A stretch of DNA of 64,000 bases from Polytrichum commune (lineage: Eukaryota; Streptophyta; Polytrichopsida; Polytrichales; Polytrichaceae), in NCBI GenBank assembly GCA_950295325.1, contig OX485804.1, positions 4,712,001-4,776,000 of the forward strand, read 5' to 3'. Below the pieces are notes generated by a model that was not told where the DNA came from, made no database searches, and saw only the letters and a program-made list of their open reading frames with translations. Each line of letters begins with the position of its first letter. Positions within the stretch are counted from its first letter, which is position 1. Made by a program: the position numbers and the translations under genes. Shown here piece after piece: positions 45,599 to 58,399 of this stretch.

Positions 45599-46763
45599 GT
45601 GTGGAGTGGATTTGTAGACCTAGGTTGATTTGCAGACATTTGGAGTTCAGTGTTTAATATTGTTAGAACCAAATTGTGAAACATTCATGACACAATATTG
45701 GATAAATATGATTTGGTTTTTAGCAATGGCTACATTTGGTAATGGCTACATTTGGCAATGGCAACATTTGGTACATGTCACAAATTTATGACTATGTTGA
45801 GTTAGCCCCATGTTACTAGTTGCTGTAAATGCGCACAGTTGCATCCTAATCACGGCACTTAGCGCAGTTGATATTCACTGTAGTACCAGTAATATACATT
45901 AAAGACATGTAAAAACCACATAACCTCACAACGAACACAAAATACTAGAGTTTGTTGTCTACATTACGTTACATAGTAATATAGATATCACGACTTTAAG
46001 TAACAAATATATGCCATCTAAATATGTATTCACTCTTGGTAGTCACAGACACTTACTACGTACAGTTACACAGACACTTGGCAAGGACATGAATACTTCA
46101 CTGGTAGTAATACACAAAAAAGACATCCGTGAACCACATGACCTAACAACGTAGGCCATAGACCACTGCTTGAGGTAAACATCACTCCAGCCAGTGAAGT
46201 TCACATGACGACGTGGAGTAAGAAATTATGCAGTTGTTGTATGTATTTACTACCAAAAGTCAAAGATGCTAACTACGCAACGTTATTCACTACCCACTTG
46301 GTTGTCTGCGATTACTGGAATAAGTAATGTGTGAAAATTAATTCAATTAATCTTAGCCACGTGGTTACATATTTGTTTCAACCACGTTGTTATGGTTCAC
46401 TAGTAATTTGGAATGTATGTATACGTATTTTACTTTGTATTACTCTGTGTAGTGAAGTAAAAAAACCCGACTATGACTAGTGGCAGTGACATTATATCTC
46501 TTCGATGAGTTATATTGACGTGTGTCGTATCTTACTTATATTGCCAAAACATAGTGAAATAGGACATGACTCTATGAAGTAAAGCACGCGGAGCTAGTCC
46601 AACTTCACTGCCATTGGGAACGTATCCATTGGGAACATCCTGTCCGATATTCCTTTACTGCTTGTCCGGAGCGACTGGTCGTTTTCCACGTTAGTAAAGT
46701 CTGGATTTTTTCACTCGTAGGAGTTAAAAAACCCAGTTGTAAAAGACGTGTTTTGTAGTAGTG
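45599..46763. other. right subterminal region of the CACTA element
   Basis: Non-coding, with scattered TTACTAC, TACGTACAGTTAC and TTCACTACC words on both strands. The terminal 24 bp form the right inverted repeat, ending CACTAC on the minus strand. Confidence 0.7.
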
Positions 46764-46766
46764 AAG

Positions 46767-47457
46767 TGGCAACTCTGGAAAATTCCTTAAAAAAACTTAA
46801 GTTGGTCCCCACTTTTGGTGACTTCAAAATCAACTCTATTGAGAGATATAAGTTTCAAATAGTCACTGTAGAGGACTTGACTTAAATTTGAAATTTAAGG
46901 TTGGCTACAGTGGAGTTGCATGGAAGATGAAATTTAATGTGTAATTAGTGGTTTGATGAAAGAGAATCTTAGGAAATTTCCCCATTGGGACACAAGTGAA
47001 AGTTCCATGTGGTGTATATGCTATGTCAAAATTCATCAAGGACTCTAACATAAAGCACTTTGTGTCAAATGGAATTTCCAAATCGACTCTTTTTGTGCAG
47101 TATTAGGATAGTAGTATTGTCCCCATATTGTCACAACATAAGAGCTTGTCAAACTTGTCCTTCGTGTCCTTTTGTTTCAACATCTCTATGAATGCAAAGG
47201 GTCCACTACGTGCTCATGCACATGGCACTAGGCAATTTGGGAGTTTTGGAGACGACAAACCGTAGCTGAAACCCAAAAATTCCTTAAAACTTATTGTTCT
47301 CACATCCCTATACATGAGTGCCATGTGGGAGGGATATTGTTGAGTGGTGTGGGTGTGAAGTTAGGGTTCCATACCGACTTGAAAACTCCAAAACTCTGCA
47401 AACTTATGCAAGCAATTCCCTAAGCTTATCGGTAACATCTCCTTCATACTGAACGCC
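46767..47457. other. flank of the CACTA element, nothing certain
   Basis: No intact gene. Composition is coding-like in places and may continue the decayed gene that follows. Confidence 0.35.
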
Positions 47458-48690
47458 ATGGTAATGAAGTCAAGTGCACACTTTCAAAAATTCAAGGAGG
47501 TGACATCATGGTACAAAGGGAAATCTTCCAATCTGGATGTTAGGGCTTTTGTCACGGTGGTTGGGCCACCAACTGCCAATGTGGATGACTTCCAGCTCCA
47601 GCTTGAGAAGGAGAAGGAGAAGTTAAGTTGGTCCATCATAGACATCAAAGAACATGGGGATGACATACCCATCTAGAAAATGCTGAAGAAAGAGAAAATT
47701 GATTTCAAAATGCCAAAAAAAAAAACTTTTGCGCAGTGCTTGGGAACAATCATTTTCATTCTTGGGGTTTTCCAAGGCCAGGTTAGCTCGTGTCCCAACA
47801 AAATGACTCCAGGTGGTCTTTAATTCCCCCCAAGGTTGTACGACGCCTAGAAAAAACACGGTTGATCAAACACTTGCATTACTGGGTGCTTTTGGTGTTG
47901 TATGACGATGAATGCAAAGATTCGGCATTGGACAAGTTGCAACCACGTGAAATCGTTGAGAAGCTTGGAAAGGTTTGGCACCTAACCTAGTGGATTTGGT
48001 TGACAAAGTAGACCAGAATGTTTGAGCACTTGTGTTTCAAACTAAATCTTTTATGAAGGTTGTGCATTACATTGCAGAATTAGTTGATTAGAGGATGGAC
48101 AAGGAATATGTTTGGAATTTTGATTGAGTCCAAAGTACACCAGTTATTGCAACAAGGAGCAATCATTTTGTCTGAGCCCATCCAGATGATGCTCGAGCTG
48201 TGCCAAAACAAATTAGGTGCGGCTTCTCTCCGTCCTCATTTTTACATATGCAAATAGCTTGCTTCTTCCTTGGCCGACCTTCTCCTTATTGAGTTAGGAA
48301 AAAGGAGAAGGTGGTCACAAGCAATAACCAACTTATCATGGTAAAAGCCTTTTGATGCTACTATGGATGAAATTCTAACCACCAAACACTAGATGAAAGT
48401 CACCTAAATTTGAAAATTGCTCTCTTTGGCCAAACTATGGCCAAAAAAATGACTTACAGGAGAATTCAAAAGTAATGCTTGGGATCTCATCTTTGTTGAT
48501 GTATCTTATGATGAAAAGTTTGTTAAGCCAAAGTCAAGAAGGGGCTCTTCAATTATCGCACACTATGATGCATTGTTTCAATTGATAAAAGATGATAAAT
48601 ATGAAGAGATGTCAAGATCAGAGTTGTCTGGGGAGCTTGCATCCATTATAATTTTCAAGCTATTTTTGTGGGAAGCGTGGAGGTAATTAG
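47458..48690 (+). pseudogene. decayed protein-coding tract, family unknown
   Basis: A chain of plus-strand pieces in changing frames: a 72-codon frame with AFVTVVGPPTANVDDFQLQL (47,458-47,676), a 66-codon frame (47,790-47,990), a piece reading YVWNFD, stop, VQSTPVIATRSNHFV (about 48,107-48,165), and an open stretch DLIFVDVSYDEKFVKPKSRR through YDALFQLIKDDKYEE (about 48,483-48,690). Stops and frameshifts separate them. The amino-acid composition is that of a real globular protein, but I do not recognise the family. It may be an old gene copy or a transposon-borne frame. Confidence 0.45.
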
Positions 48691-50929
48691 AACTAAGGCA
48701 TTACCATGTATTTTCTAGTCTATTGACACAACAAACATGAGATGCTCAGATGTACCCCATTTCACTACTTTGCTTCTCTACTTTGCTATTGTTCCTCTTT
48801 GTGGTATATTAAAACATTCTTATTGGAGTAGCAATACCTATTGTTAGGAAGTGACGTCAATGTCGTCCAACATTCATAGGTCCAGTACTCAAATTTTCTT
48901 CAGTACAATGTTGTTTGATCAATTCTAATATGTAAGCTCGTCTTAGGATTGTACTAAAATTCCTATGGATGTAGGTTTTGTAGCATGTTATGTTTAGAAA
49001 ATAAGTTTTGGACACACACTTATTTGGTTTTCTTTGAAGTGGTGATATAGGAGGTTGGTCCATGTGGTGATTTGATTGATGATGACATTTCGACAACTAT
49101 ACATAATGCTACAGGGCCCAAGAATGTCTCTGTACTAGAGGTATGAATCATAATGACATTCATTTTCAAATGTTTACATGAGGCAATTTGCATGTAGTGT
49201 ACTTAGAAATGGAGAAGTGATTGTGCTGGGATGCTTGCCTTAGCAATTCGTATTGTAAGAGATAAGATGTTTCCTCCTACAAGCACTTCGGGTTTTCAGT
49301 CTTTAGGCATATCACAAATTATGTTAGGTTAGACCTTTGGCAATCAAGGATCCACAAATTGGTTTACTACACATGTTTAAAACATACTACTATGAAGCTT
49401 GTCCATTTTTGCTTGATTTTTTGGGTCTCAAATAAAAGGTTTTTGAGCAGTACAAACTGCATTTTTTCAATTTTGTGCCCAAGCGCCCTTTGAGTTACTT
49501 GTCCGCTGGCAAATTGCACGTTCACTAGAGCCCAATTTCTACTGCGCTTGATTTACATGTGATGAGCTTGTAAAGGTGCAATAGGCCCCCATTCTTTGTG
49601 TTATGCAATACTATTTGTTATTTTTCATCTGTTCTTTTCTTATTCTTATTTCTACCTTCTTTACACTTGCACCGAAGTCACTATTGTAGTGGTTCTTAAG
49701 TTGTTTGCACCTATTTTAGTTTAGGCCTGATGGAATTGCTCATTTCTTGCATGTGGGAAATACTGTGTTTTGTGTTGCAATCACTTGTTAGATTTCACAA
49801 AGGTGGTTGCAACATGAGTTGCAACAATTACCGCAATTGTGAAGCGTGTCGAGAAAGTGGTTGCAAGATTTTAGCAAAAAGGTTTAACTCCTATATAAAC
49901 CATGATTGCCATCTGATCCAAATGGAGCTATCAACATTCATTGACCTTTTGTGTGCTCTAGTGAGTGCTATTATTTTTATACGATTATTGTGGTTATTGT
50001 TTGATGATTGAAATTTCTATGATCTATGAACTTGATTTGACTGCGAGATGCGTCGCGTTTGTATAATGGTCAATGCTAGTTAGGGCCATCATTTACCTTC
50101 AAGTGCAAAGTGTCTTGTATATGTAGTTGCAAATAGTGTTTCACAGCTTCTGTACTGAGAGTTTTTTCAGAGTCATATATGTAGGTATCATGTCATACAA
50201 CAATGTGCATCAAGAGGATCGTTTGTTGCTTTCTATTGCACATGGACTACATCAACACATCTCATCCTAACTTTGTAGGAGGGGGCAAAGCAATGGAGGT
50301 TGCTTTGAACTCACAGTGGGGTCGCAAAACAATATTTCACAAGGTTGCACCTTTCTACCAATCTACAATATTAAAAGTTCTCATGGACCTAGATGTTGAG
50401 ATCATATTTTCACAACTCTCTACATAATATATGCCTAGGACCATTTGTTATTTTTTTCTTGGTAAAATCATCTACCACTTGCAAGATCTCTTCCTTGCCT
50501 ATTTGTGCTATGGTTGGTTGACTGATGAATTTGAGAGTCCCCATCTCAATCGGGATGTCCATGGCATAGAAAAAGAAACACATTTGTTCATTTAAAAGTG
50601 GTAACGGATTGGAAGCAAGTGACTATCTGAACAATAAAAATTAGCAAGTGTTGTTCAAGAACAAATGAGTGTAGATGGTGAATATAAACCGTCTAATATA
50701 GTTTGAATGTGGTGGATGTCTTAGTTAGTAGAAATGTTATTACATCCTTGCAATCAAAACAACACCCAACACCCACCATAAACCCAACAACACTGACTCA
50801 CTACATACCAAACATCCACCCATAAACACCCATTAGTCACCCAACACCCACAGGCACCTCCCAATACCCACCCAGCCCCCACCCAATAGCAAACCACAAC
50901 TTCTGCACATGCAGTGAAGCTCATTGTGG
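48691..50929. other. intergenic, CACCCA-rich patch
   Basis: No supported gene. At about 50,760-50,890 a strand-biased stretch of CACCCA/CACCCAT words occurs (C and A make up most bases). The short frames at 49,730-50,011 and 50,203-50,427 match nothing known. Confidence 0.45.
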
Positions 50930-52999
50930 CCCAACTTTAGGTCATTCTCCGGAAACTACAAATCAGGTAGAGCTTGACAGTACAGTATGCGCAGAGGAAC
51001 TGAGTGTTCTAGGAGCCTTAGAGACGAACATACGCTGTAATTTGCAAACTGCAGTGGGCGTGGACGATAGTCTGCCTTACGTCAGTAAGGTGCTTTGTGA
51101 TGTGAATGAGAAAGTAACAAATATATATGGCAATGTTTCAAACTGCTTCTTTGAAACATTCTCCACATCCAGGTATGCAGGTTGCTGCCGAGTCACAAGA
51201 CAACTCTGTCATTCTGCTTCTAGTTTTTGCTTGTTGACCTTGCTTCTGACAGCTTAAGTTTCTCATACTACAGTCTAACCTTGATAATATCACACCATCC
51301 GTTTCACCATAAAGTGTGATATAAACAAGGTGTGACATATTTGATAATGTCACATTTTGAAGATTTGTGCATAATGTGATATTATCAAAAAAAAAAAGGT
51401 AGAAAATCAAAATGAAATTACAATGTAAAAAAAAAAAAAAAAAAACACAAGACTTCAATGTTTTTGAATGTAAAATATAATTCAAAATTGTGAATAACAA
51501 CATTAGCACATCACAATGTGTCATTGAGATCAGCCAATCACTAGCTTCCAATGTAGCAACAACAACAAAAACAACAACACAACGAAGAACACCTGCACTG
51601 CATGAAGAAACACAAGCCTATGATAGAAAGTGTGCATTTAAATTCCAAATGAACAATGGTTCATTATATACAAGTGAGCTCGACCATGAGCTTGACTAAC
51701 CTACCTAGGAGACTATTTCTACTTATGAGCTTGACTAACCTACCTAGAAGATTGTTTCTACTTATGAGCTTGACTAACTAATCTAGAAGATTGTTCCTAA
51801 TTGAATGCCCACTTAGGATGAGCGGCTAACACTTATGATCTTACTAGATTCTCCTATGCGACTATTGACTATAGAAACAGTGAAGACCGTGCCACATATC
51901 TTGAGATTTCTACATTGCAAACCAATTGAACTAATTTAGCTTAAGTCGACACTACTCTGTACCAGCTCAGCTAAACCGTAGAACTTAACATCCCAAATTA
52001 CTTCACACAAGCTGAAACCCTCAAAGACACATAGGTGAACACATGTGACGGAAGGTGGGGTGCATAGAGGCCAAGAAGTCTTGGCAGTGTTGTCCAAGAC
52101 AACACCTTTGAGTGCCGTGTATAGACAGCACCGTTCAGGGTTGGTGCACAGAGGCGGCTCATGACCCTTTCAATAACATTGCATTTGTCACAGGGGTGGC
52201 TCATGACCCTTTTGGCTACTACAATATGTCCATCCAACCATCACATACAATCCATCCATATTTGATATTATCACATTTACACTACGGATTTTGGAAAAAA
52301 ATAGTGACATTAACAAGGGTGATAGGGATAATAACGAGGGAGTTTTACACTAAGAAAATCGGTTTCAAACTTTTAGGTGACAGTATCAAGGTGTCCCATT
52401 AACAAGGGTGACATTATCAAGGTTAGACTGTAGAACCAATTACAATGTCATCTATATTTTAGTCTGATAGGAGATATCTATGTTATTAAAGTCACGAGCT
52501 TTTTAATTGCAGTTGATCTCTTCAGATGAAATGGAAGCCAGTTTTGTGTGTTTTAAAATTCCACTAGATTGCTGCTTCCTAGGCATACTACAGCTGGCAA
52601 GTTATATCAGAATTGTGATGCAAATGAAGTCAAGTTCCATCTTTTGATAATTCCTGTGTCGCTTAGGCGCAATGATGTTTCTTCTCTTGTCAAAGCAGCA
52701 TGCCACAAACTTCCTTGTGGAACACACATTCAATTATGGACAGTGATGATGAAAAAGAAACTGGGGCTGAGGGATTCACTACTGGAACTGTACTCAACGA
52801 TTCAATACAAAGGGCTGGATCTGGAGCGGTTCATGAATTGCCACTAGAAGTTGCAACTGAAGGGGATGATAATGGAGTTTTGAATGACGAAGGTGCAGTT
52901 ATCAGCAAACTTAAAGCCCGCAAAAAAGAGAGGAAACGGAATGTATCTCGCATTGTGGAGAATATGCCAACTGACGCTTGTATGCTCAAATACAACTGA
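50930..52999 (+). pseudogene. probable N-terminal exons of the broken TGS1 gene
   Basis: Two open plus-strand pieces. The first (about 50,960-51,173) reads ELSVLGALETN... and ends at TCCAG/GTATGC. The second (ATG 52,736 to stop 52,999) is acidic (MDSDDEKETGAEG) and then basic (KLKARKKERKRNVSRIVEN). Acidic then Lys/Arg-rich sequence is what precedes the methyltransferase domain in TGS1 proteins. The downstream plus-strand C-terminal TGS1 exon supports the link. Neither piece has a specific TGS1 motif, so this part of the call is inference. The pogo-like element at 51,271-52,430 lies between them. Confidence 0.35.
51271..52430. mobile_element. non-autonomous pogo/Tigger-like element
   Basis: The left end CAGTCTAACCTTGATAAT matches the reverse complement of the right end exactly over these 18 bases, and a few bases beyond with one change. 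Both ends are flanked by TA (51,269-51,270 and 52,431-52,432), the target duplication of Tc1/mariner-pogo elements. CAGT...AACCT is also typical of pogo-type ends. The 1160-bp interior encodes no transposase. It has A-rich runs (about 51,392 and 51,427-51,445) and a 40-bp unit repeated about three times (ATGAGCTTGACTAACCTACC, 51,685-51,800). Confidence 0.88.
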
Positions 53000-53658
53000 C
53001 GCTTGTATTCCCTAGTGCTTTTCCATGAGTCTTACTACCTGCTTGCTTGGAAGATTGATGCAGAAGGCCTATTCCGGTTGATGGTTTCTTAATCACTCAT
53101 TCTTTAAATGTCTGATTTTCCTGTAGAGGCAGTGCAATTAGGAGTGGCCAGGTTTGCTACCTTGCAATTCCCATTGATTTCCTCCCAATCTTTCTTCCTT
53201 CATCAAAAGTGAACATTTTTTCCATTTCTACAGTCTCATCATGCTTAAAAAAAATGAAGAATCTCTGGCAGCGTGAACGGAGATCTAGGAAGCAAAAAGC
53301 TTGTGCTCTTACTTTCAGTTTGAGTGCTATAGGCTGGAAGTCAGCCTTCAGAACAAAGTGATTGCAACCGTGACTGCAGAACGCTGCAAGATTTTCAGCC
53401 AATTAACTCCCACCATGCAGCCATCACAAGTGGTGATGGCTGACTAATCTCAGCAACAGTGCTCAACTCATATGGAAGACTACCCTTCGTTTCCCATGAC
53501 CAGTACTTCTGTTGTTCTGTTAATTAGATGCACTTGGAGGCTGAAAGTTCAAGCAGAGCGATTATGAGCTGCAAATGGCAGGGACATAAATATAACATTT
53601 GGATAAAACCTGTTGTGGTTACTGCAATAATTGAAGGAAGAGGGAATGAAGTTCGTAC

Positions 53659-53751
53659 CCTCAGAAGGCTGAAGCGTGGAATGCAAATCATATTTTTCTA
53701 CACTAGTGTACTCGGCCCACCCCAAGGTGGGGAAAGGAAGACCCCATCAAC
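53659..53751 (-). pseudogene. TGS1 exon with VFLSPPWGGP motif, frameshifted
   Basis: After a TTGACAG acceptor at 53,751 the minus strand reads VDGVFLSPPWGGP, the catalytic motif IV of trimethylguanosine synthase (SPPWGGP). Right after it, the frame is lost by one base: continuing in the shifted frame gives EYTSVEKYDLHSTLQPSEG, as expected for plant TGS1, whereas the original frame hits TAG after a few codons. A single-base deletion near 53,713 explains it. Confidence 0.85.
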
Positions 53752-53967
53752 CTGTCAATCAGATACTTTAATCATCTATGAGACGCATCAGACATGATTA
53801 TATTTGTACAACAACTTAACAACAGAAGGAACCTGAAAGTGCGAGATTCAATGTTCCAAGAATATACTCCTCACAGAATAATAGTTGACAGTAATTTGAA
53901 AAGCGTAAAGCAACAACAGTGGAAGGCGTACAAAATAATAGAGATAAATCTGAGATATTCTTGTTAC

Positions 53968-54103
53968 CTCCAACAAAGGTGCAACTTTGAAGAAATCACC
54001 CACAATGAGCTCAATGTAATCTGCTACGCCATAGATAGCTGCATTGTGTTGTGTGCACTCAATTTTCACGGGGTCGATATTTATGGCTATGACATGTTCG
54101 CCC
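53968..54103 (-). pseudogene. TGS1 exon with SAM-binding motif
   Basis: The acceptor GAAATGCAG lies at 54,103 and the donor GAG/GTAACA at 53,968. It reads EHVIAINIDPVKIECTQHNA, then YGVADYIELIVGDFF, the segment after motif I in TGS1. The usual IDIDP is INIDP here. Joining to the preceding exon by the visible splice sites is out of phase by one base, a further sign of decay. Confidence 0.85.
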
Positions 54104-54210
54104 CTGCATTTCCAGTTCCAGATTTAATATTCAAACTTTCTCGTTTATCTACGATCCAGATGTTGTATTGAAAGCAACACACTAACAGCAGCCAAGATGC
54201 TGAAGAACTT

Positions 54211-54718
54211 AAGGGCAGTTTACACTCTTAAGAACTTAAGACCTTGAGGGCCCATGACCATTGGAATCTAAAGTCTTTTCTTGGTGGGAAATGCTGAGAC
54301 TTTCCCCCTTCACTTTACAATAGAGCTTGAGGGCCTAAGGACCAAGGAATTATGAATGGATGAAGAATCCTACTGGGAGTCCTACATGGCATGCAATAAT
54401 TAATGTTTCACGGTCTACCATATTTTGCGTCAAGCCCTCGAAGAGGTGGGTCTAACACAAAACCGGGAGACCATGACACCTCAAAATCTCACAACCCTTG
54501 ATTTCTTATGACTTGTTGTGTAAAAGGGCCACCATGAATAGGATGATAATGACATAGCGTTCGGTCGCACATGTCTTTTACACTCCAGTTGAAGGTCCAT
54601 GACCACACAAAATTCAATTTTCATCGTGCCGCTTTCATTGAATGAGTTTCAAGTGCCCGAACAACTTCATGGTCACAGACTCACAGCCCTTGGCCATTGT
54701 AAAGTGGCCCTTTAGGTA
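54211..54718 (-). mobile_element. TIR element, family T1, in a TGS1 intron
   Basis: The left end AAGGGCAGTTTACACT and the reverse complement of the right end, AAAGGGCCACTTTACAATGG, form imperfect inverted repeats. Interior blocks match the element at 9.4-9.7 kb in reverse complement (TTTCACGGTCTACCATATTT, TTGCGTCAAGCCCTCGAAGA). No coding capacity and no clear target duplication. Confidence 0.6.
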
Positions 54719-54761
54719 TAAACAAGAAAGAGCAGGTTACTAAGGAGAAAGAGGAGAGCTA

Positions 54762-55127
<366 letters not shown>

Positions 55128-55377
55128 CTGAAAATTAATACAAAAATCACAGAAATGGTAATCAGGTTTATGTTAAACTGGCTCTTTGGAATTTCTACCA
55201 TCCTTGAAAGGGTCTCCCAGTATTTTTAAGCAACTTTACCATCTCATAAATTTATCAATACGCCAAGGAGCCCTACTGAAAACAACCATTGAAGAAGACC
55301 TGGAAAAGCACTTGGATTACACAATGTAAACTACTTAAAATTTTACTCTTATGTAGAATTTGTGTTCTATGTAACAG

Positions 55378-55543
55378 GTGTAAGCTCTTTCAAACTGCAC
55401 AAGCAATAGCTCCAAATGTGGTCTTGTTCCTGCCCCGCAATGTGGGCCTCGGTCAGCTGGCTGAGTTGTCATGGCTTGCGACTCCGCCACTTCCTTGTGA
55501 GATAGGAATGCCGAGTTTGCAATCGGGAACGAATAAATGTTAA
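55378..55543 (+). pseudogene. C-terminal TGS1 exon on the opposite strand
   Basis: Acceptor TATGTAACAG at 55,377. The plus strand reads KLFQTAQAIAPNVVLFLPRN, then QLAELSWLATPPLPCE, the C-terminal part of the TGS1 methyltransferase domain that should follow the SPPWGGP exon. It lies on the plus strand while the three motif exons are on the minus strand. After PCE the sequence no longer resembles TGS1 and stops at 55,543. Confidence 0.88.
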
Positions 55544-58399
55544 TGTAGTATTTTGTTGTCACACAAATTCACAGGCATTATTGAAATATCACATTAATGT
55601 GTAGCCTGATCTTTAAGTTCATCTTGTAGACTTTGTTGATCTTTGACATTGGTAGTCATATTTCAATGCACTGCAACGTATTAACAGACTCTGATTGTCA
55701 TGTTTCATATCTCAAGTGGAGAGGAACTATATGAACCAGAAGCTGAAGACAATCACAGCATATTATAGTGATATTGCTTGTACAGACAGTTCGTGATTGA
55801 GGCACGGACCTCAGGAGCCATTTTCTTGTTCGCAGTTTCCAAGGTTGGAAGGTAATGCATGGGATTTAGTGGATCTTTTTTGGTGATGATAATGTCTCTG
55901 CCATGTGATCAGGACTTCACTATGTCACTGACAAGTACTATGTATATGTCGCACGATGATGTGGATGTTGTACATATTCAAGGGGTCCAACAATTTCAGG
56001 GTTTTGCCGTTTTACAAGTCTAGGTTCAGCCACATTGATCCACCCACACATAAACACCCTCCCATAAAGTGTGTTCAAATTGGTGTTGTTCACTGTCTTT
56101 ACAGAGTTTAGGTTTCTTGAGTGTTCACTTGGAATAAAAATTGTACATTATTATTGATTGCAAGTGATTTCATACTTTTATCTTCAAAATGCAAACTCAT
56201 ATAATCTGTTCAAAATTGCAACGCAGGATCCTTTTGGGGACAAACATGGATGTTGCACTGTCTTTAAACAGGTTAGGTTTCTTGGTTCCCCACTATGGAT
56301 TTAAAATTTTGCACTATTATTGATCATAAGGGATTTCATACTCCAACTTCTCAGAATTGCAAACTAATATCATCTATCTAAACTGGATAGCAGGATCCTT
56401 CTTGGGACAAACATGGATGTTTTAGAGACTTGTACAAAGACACAAGGAGCATCCTGTTGTGTAGATATGAATCAAAGATTGGACAGAAGAGTGCCTATGT
56501 ACCAGAATACATGAAATGCTTTGCTGCAGGGAAGAGCTGCACAGGAGGGAGAATGAGATAATAATTCTTGGTGCTGCTTCAACGTGAGGTTCAAGAGCAA
56601 GCTGTCACTAGAGCGTGCATGAGGGGGCATGTTGCGAGCATTGTATTTTTACCTTTACAATGCTCATATTTTGTAAGGTGTTCGTGAATAGAGGGCATTC
56701 CTTCGTCAATCTTCAAATTGACTAGTTCTCATGTGAGGTTTTGCAAGAGGCCCTTGCAAATGTACCATTTTCAGTCAGGAGGGCTTGGCGGAGGGTAAGA
56801 CATAATCTCTGAGTTGTTATCCTTGCCATTCCTCGGAGTAAAATAAAATCAAAATGTCCAAGTCTTTGTTGGTAGGCACAATTGTTCTCATGGCTTTGTC
56901 TCATGATGTTTTTGAAGGACAGAGTGATCAAAAGGAAGGAGAATATGCATGAATTGCGCATTAGAAGCCTATGCATCATTATTGTTGTATTTCCATTACT
57001 CGATGCTACGTAATCAGCTCATTGTTGTTTGTTGGCCCAATGTAAAAACTACTGAAGTAAAGTCAATACTCTTTTAAATGGTGCTATGATTGAGCACTCA
57101 AAGTAATGAATGATCTCCTGATATCCAAGAGATTAGAATTCCATTGTCTTTGAAGAACTTGCCCTACTAATCTTACTCGAGCCTTCTAGTGTGTGATATA
57201 AATGCTTTTAACAGCCCTAATTTTTGCCATTGGTGTGGCCCACAAGAATCATGAATTCGCAAGGCTCCAAGAAGTTCATGGAGCAATTTCTTACGGAAGT
57301 AACTCGGTGACGTACCTTGTAGAGTGAGGTGGTGAGTATTGTTCAAAATATGGCGGAATCTATGGAAAATAGAGGGAAGGTCAAGTTCCTGATAGTACTA
57401 GTACAAAGTGCCCTTCATAGAGTTAGTGATAGGATTGCACCATGCCAAGAAAAGAGACTCCCCTCACAAGACGAACCGCCTGCCACTAAGGTAGAGGGTG
57501 CTAAAATCAACACCCCATCCAAAACCAACACCTATAAACGTCTCCCAATTGCCAACACTCTACGACCTTGAACCGTATCCGGCGATGTAGGAGTGTCTGG
57601 GCCCACGGAGTGACGGTTTTAGGTGCCATTAGTGGTGCCACCTCATAGCGGCCTCCACTACCTTCATGCAGGGTAGGTAACGGGTTCCACTCTATCTCGG
57701 GTTGGTTCAAGGTGGGATTAGGGTGGCTTGTCAATGCCTATTCTAGCCATTCTATTCACAACGCCAAGGAGGTAGGCCCACAAAGCACAAAAGGGTAATT
57801 TCCCAAAATGCAAGGGGGTTGGTTCCCGGGATGCAAGGTGATGGTTTTGCAAGCGAACCGGGTGGGATCATGAAGGTAGCCGTGTGGCTTTGCGTACAAT
57901 TACTACTTGGGCTTTGATATAGTTTGGGTCTAGTACCCAACTATGTTGTGTTGGTTCTAGGCAATGAAGATGGGGGTCCTCATTATATGTGAAGTTGCCA
58001 TACACGGGGCCTATGGATTGGTTTAAAGAAGCTAATAGTTTTGACTTTGAATAGTCATCAAATATTCAATTGAGATTGAAAATATTTTTTCTTTCTTGAT
58101 ACCTATGTTTAGCCCAAAGGCTAATATGAATACATGTCTTATATATCAACCACATAGCCATATGTATGTGCAATAGCTTAAAGTGTTGGTTTAAGCACCC
58201 TCTACCTTATATAAGGGTGTGGGTCTCTTTTCCGAATTCTTTTCACTTGACCTCTTCAAGGGAGCCTGTCACCTCCACAACATTTTCCACTTCCATTGGG
58301 TTGTTAGCAAACTGCGAATGAGACGACAATTGAGGGGCATAACAAGTGACAAACAAGGAGGTGATTGAGGTGTGAACCCAATGCCCATAATGGGATGTA
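55544..58399. other. intergenic with a 165-bp tandem duplication
   Basis: At about 56,108-56,438, two diverged units of period 165 bp share TTAGGTTTCTTG, ATTATTGAT, GTGATTTCATACT or GGGATTTCATACT and GCAGGATCCTT(T/C)T(T/G)GGG(G)ACAAACATGGATG. The frames at 56,722-56,979 and 57,329-57,571 show no known domain. Confidence 0.55.

Larger units (their letters stand above)
37156..46763 (-). mobile_element. complete CACTA (En/Spm) DNA transposon carrying a SET exon
   Basis: The element begins CACTACAACAAAACACGTCT at 37,156. Reverse-complemented from 46,763, the other end reads CACTACTACAAAACACGTCT, so the roughly 24-bp terminal repeats differ at one base. It is flanked by the 3-bp target duplication AAG (37,153-37,155 and 46,764-46,766), exactly as CACTA elements insert. 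Within 9608 bp lie a minus-strand transposase gene (37,538-43,543), a divergent plus-strand DUF8039-like gene (45,102-45,598) and arrays of short repeats. The nearly identical ends and perfect duplication suggest a fairly recent insertion. The transposase has one in-frame stop, so this copy is probably not autonomous. Confidence 0.95.

Noticed and set aside
53157-53402. 81-codon minus-strand frame downstream of the TGS1 motif exons
   Set aside because: It does not resemble the C-terminal part of TGS1, which is found instead on the plus strand at 55,378.
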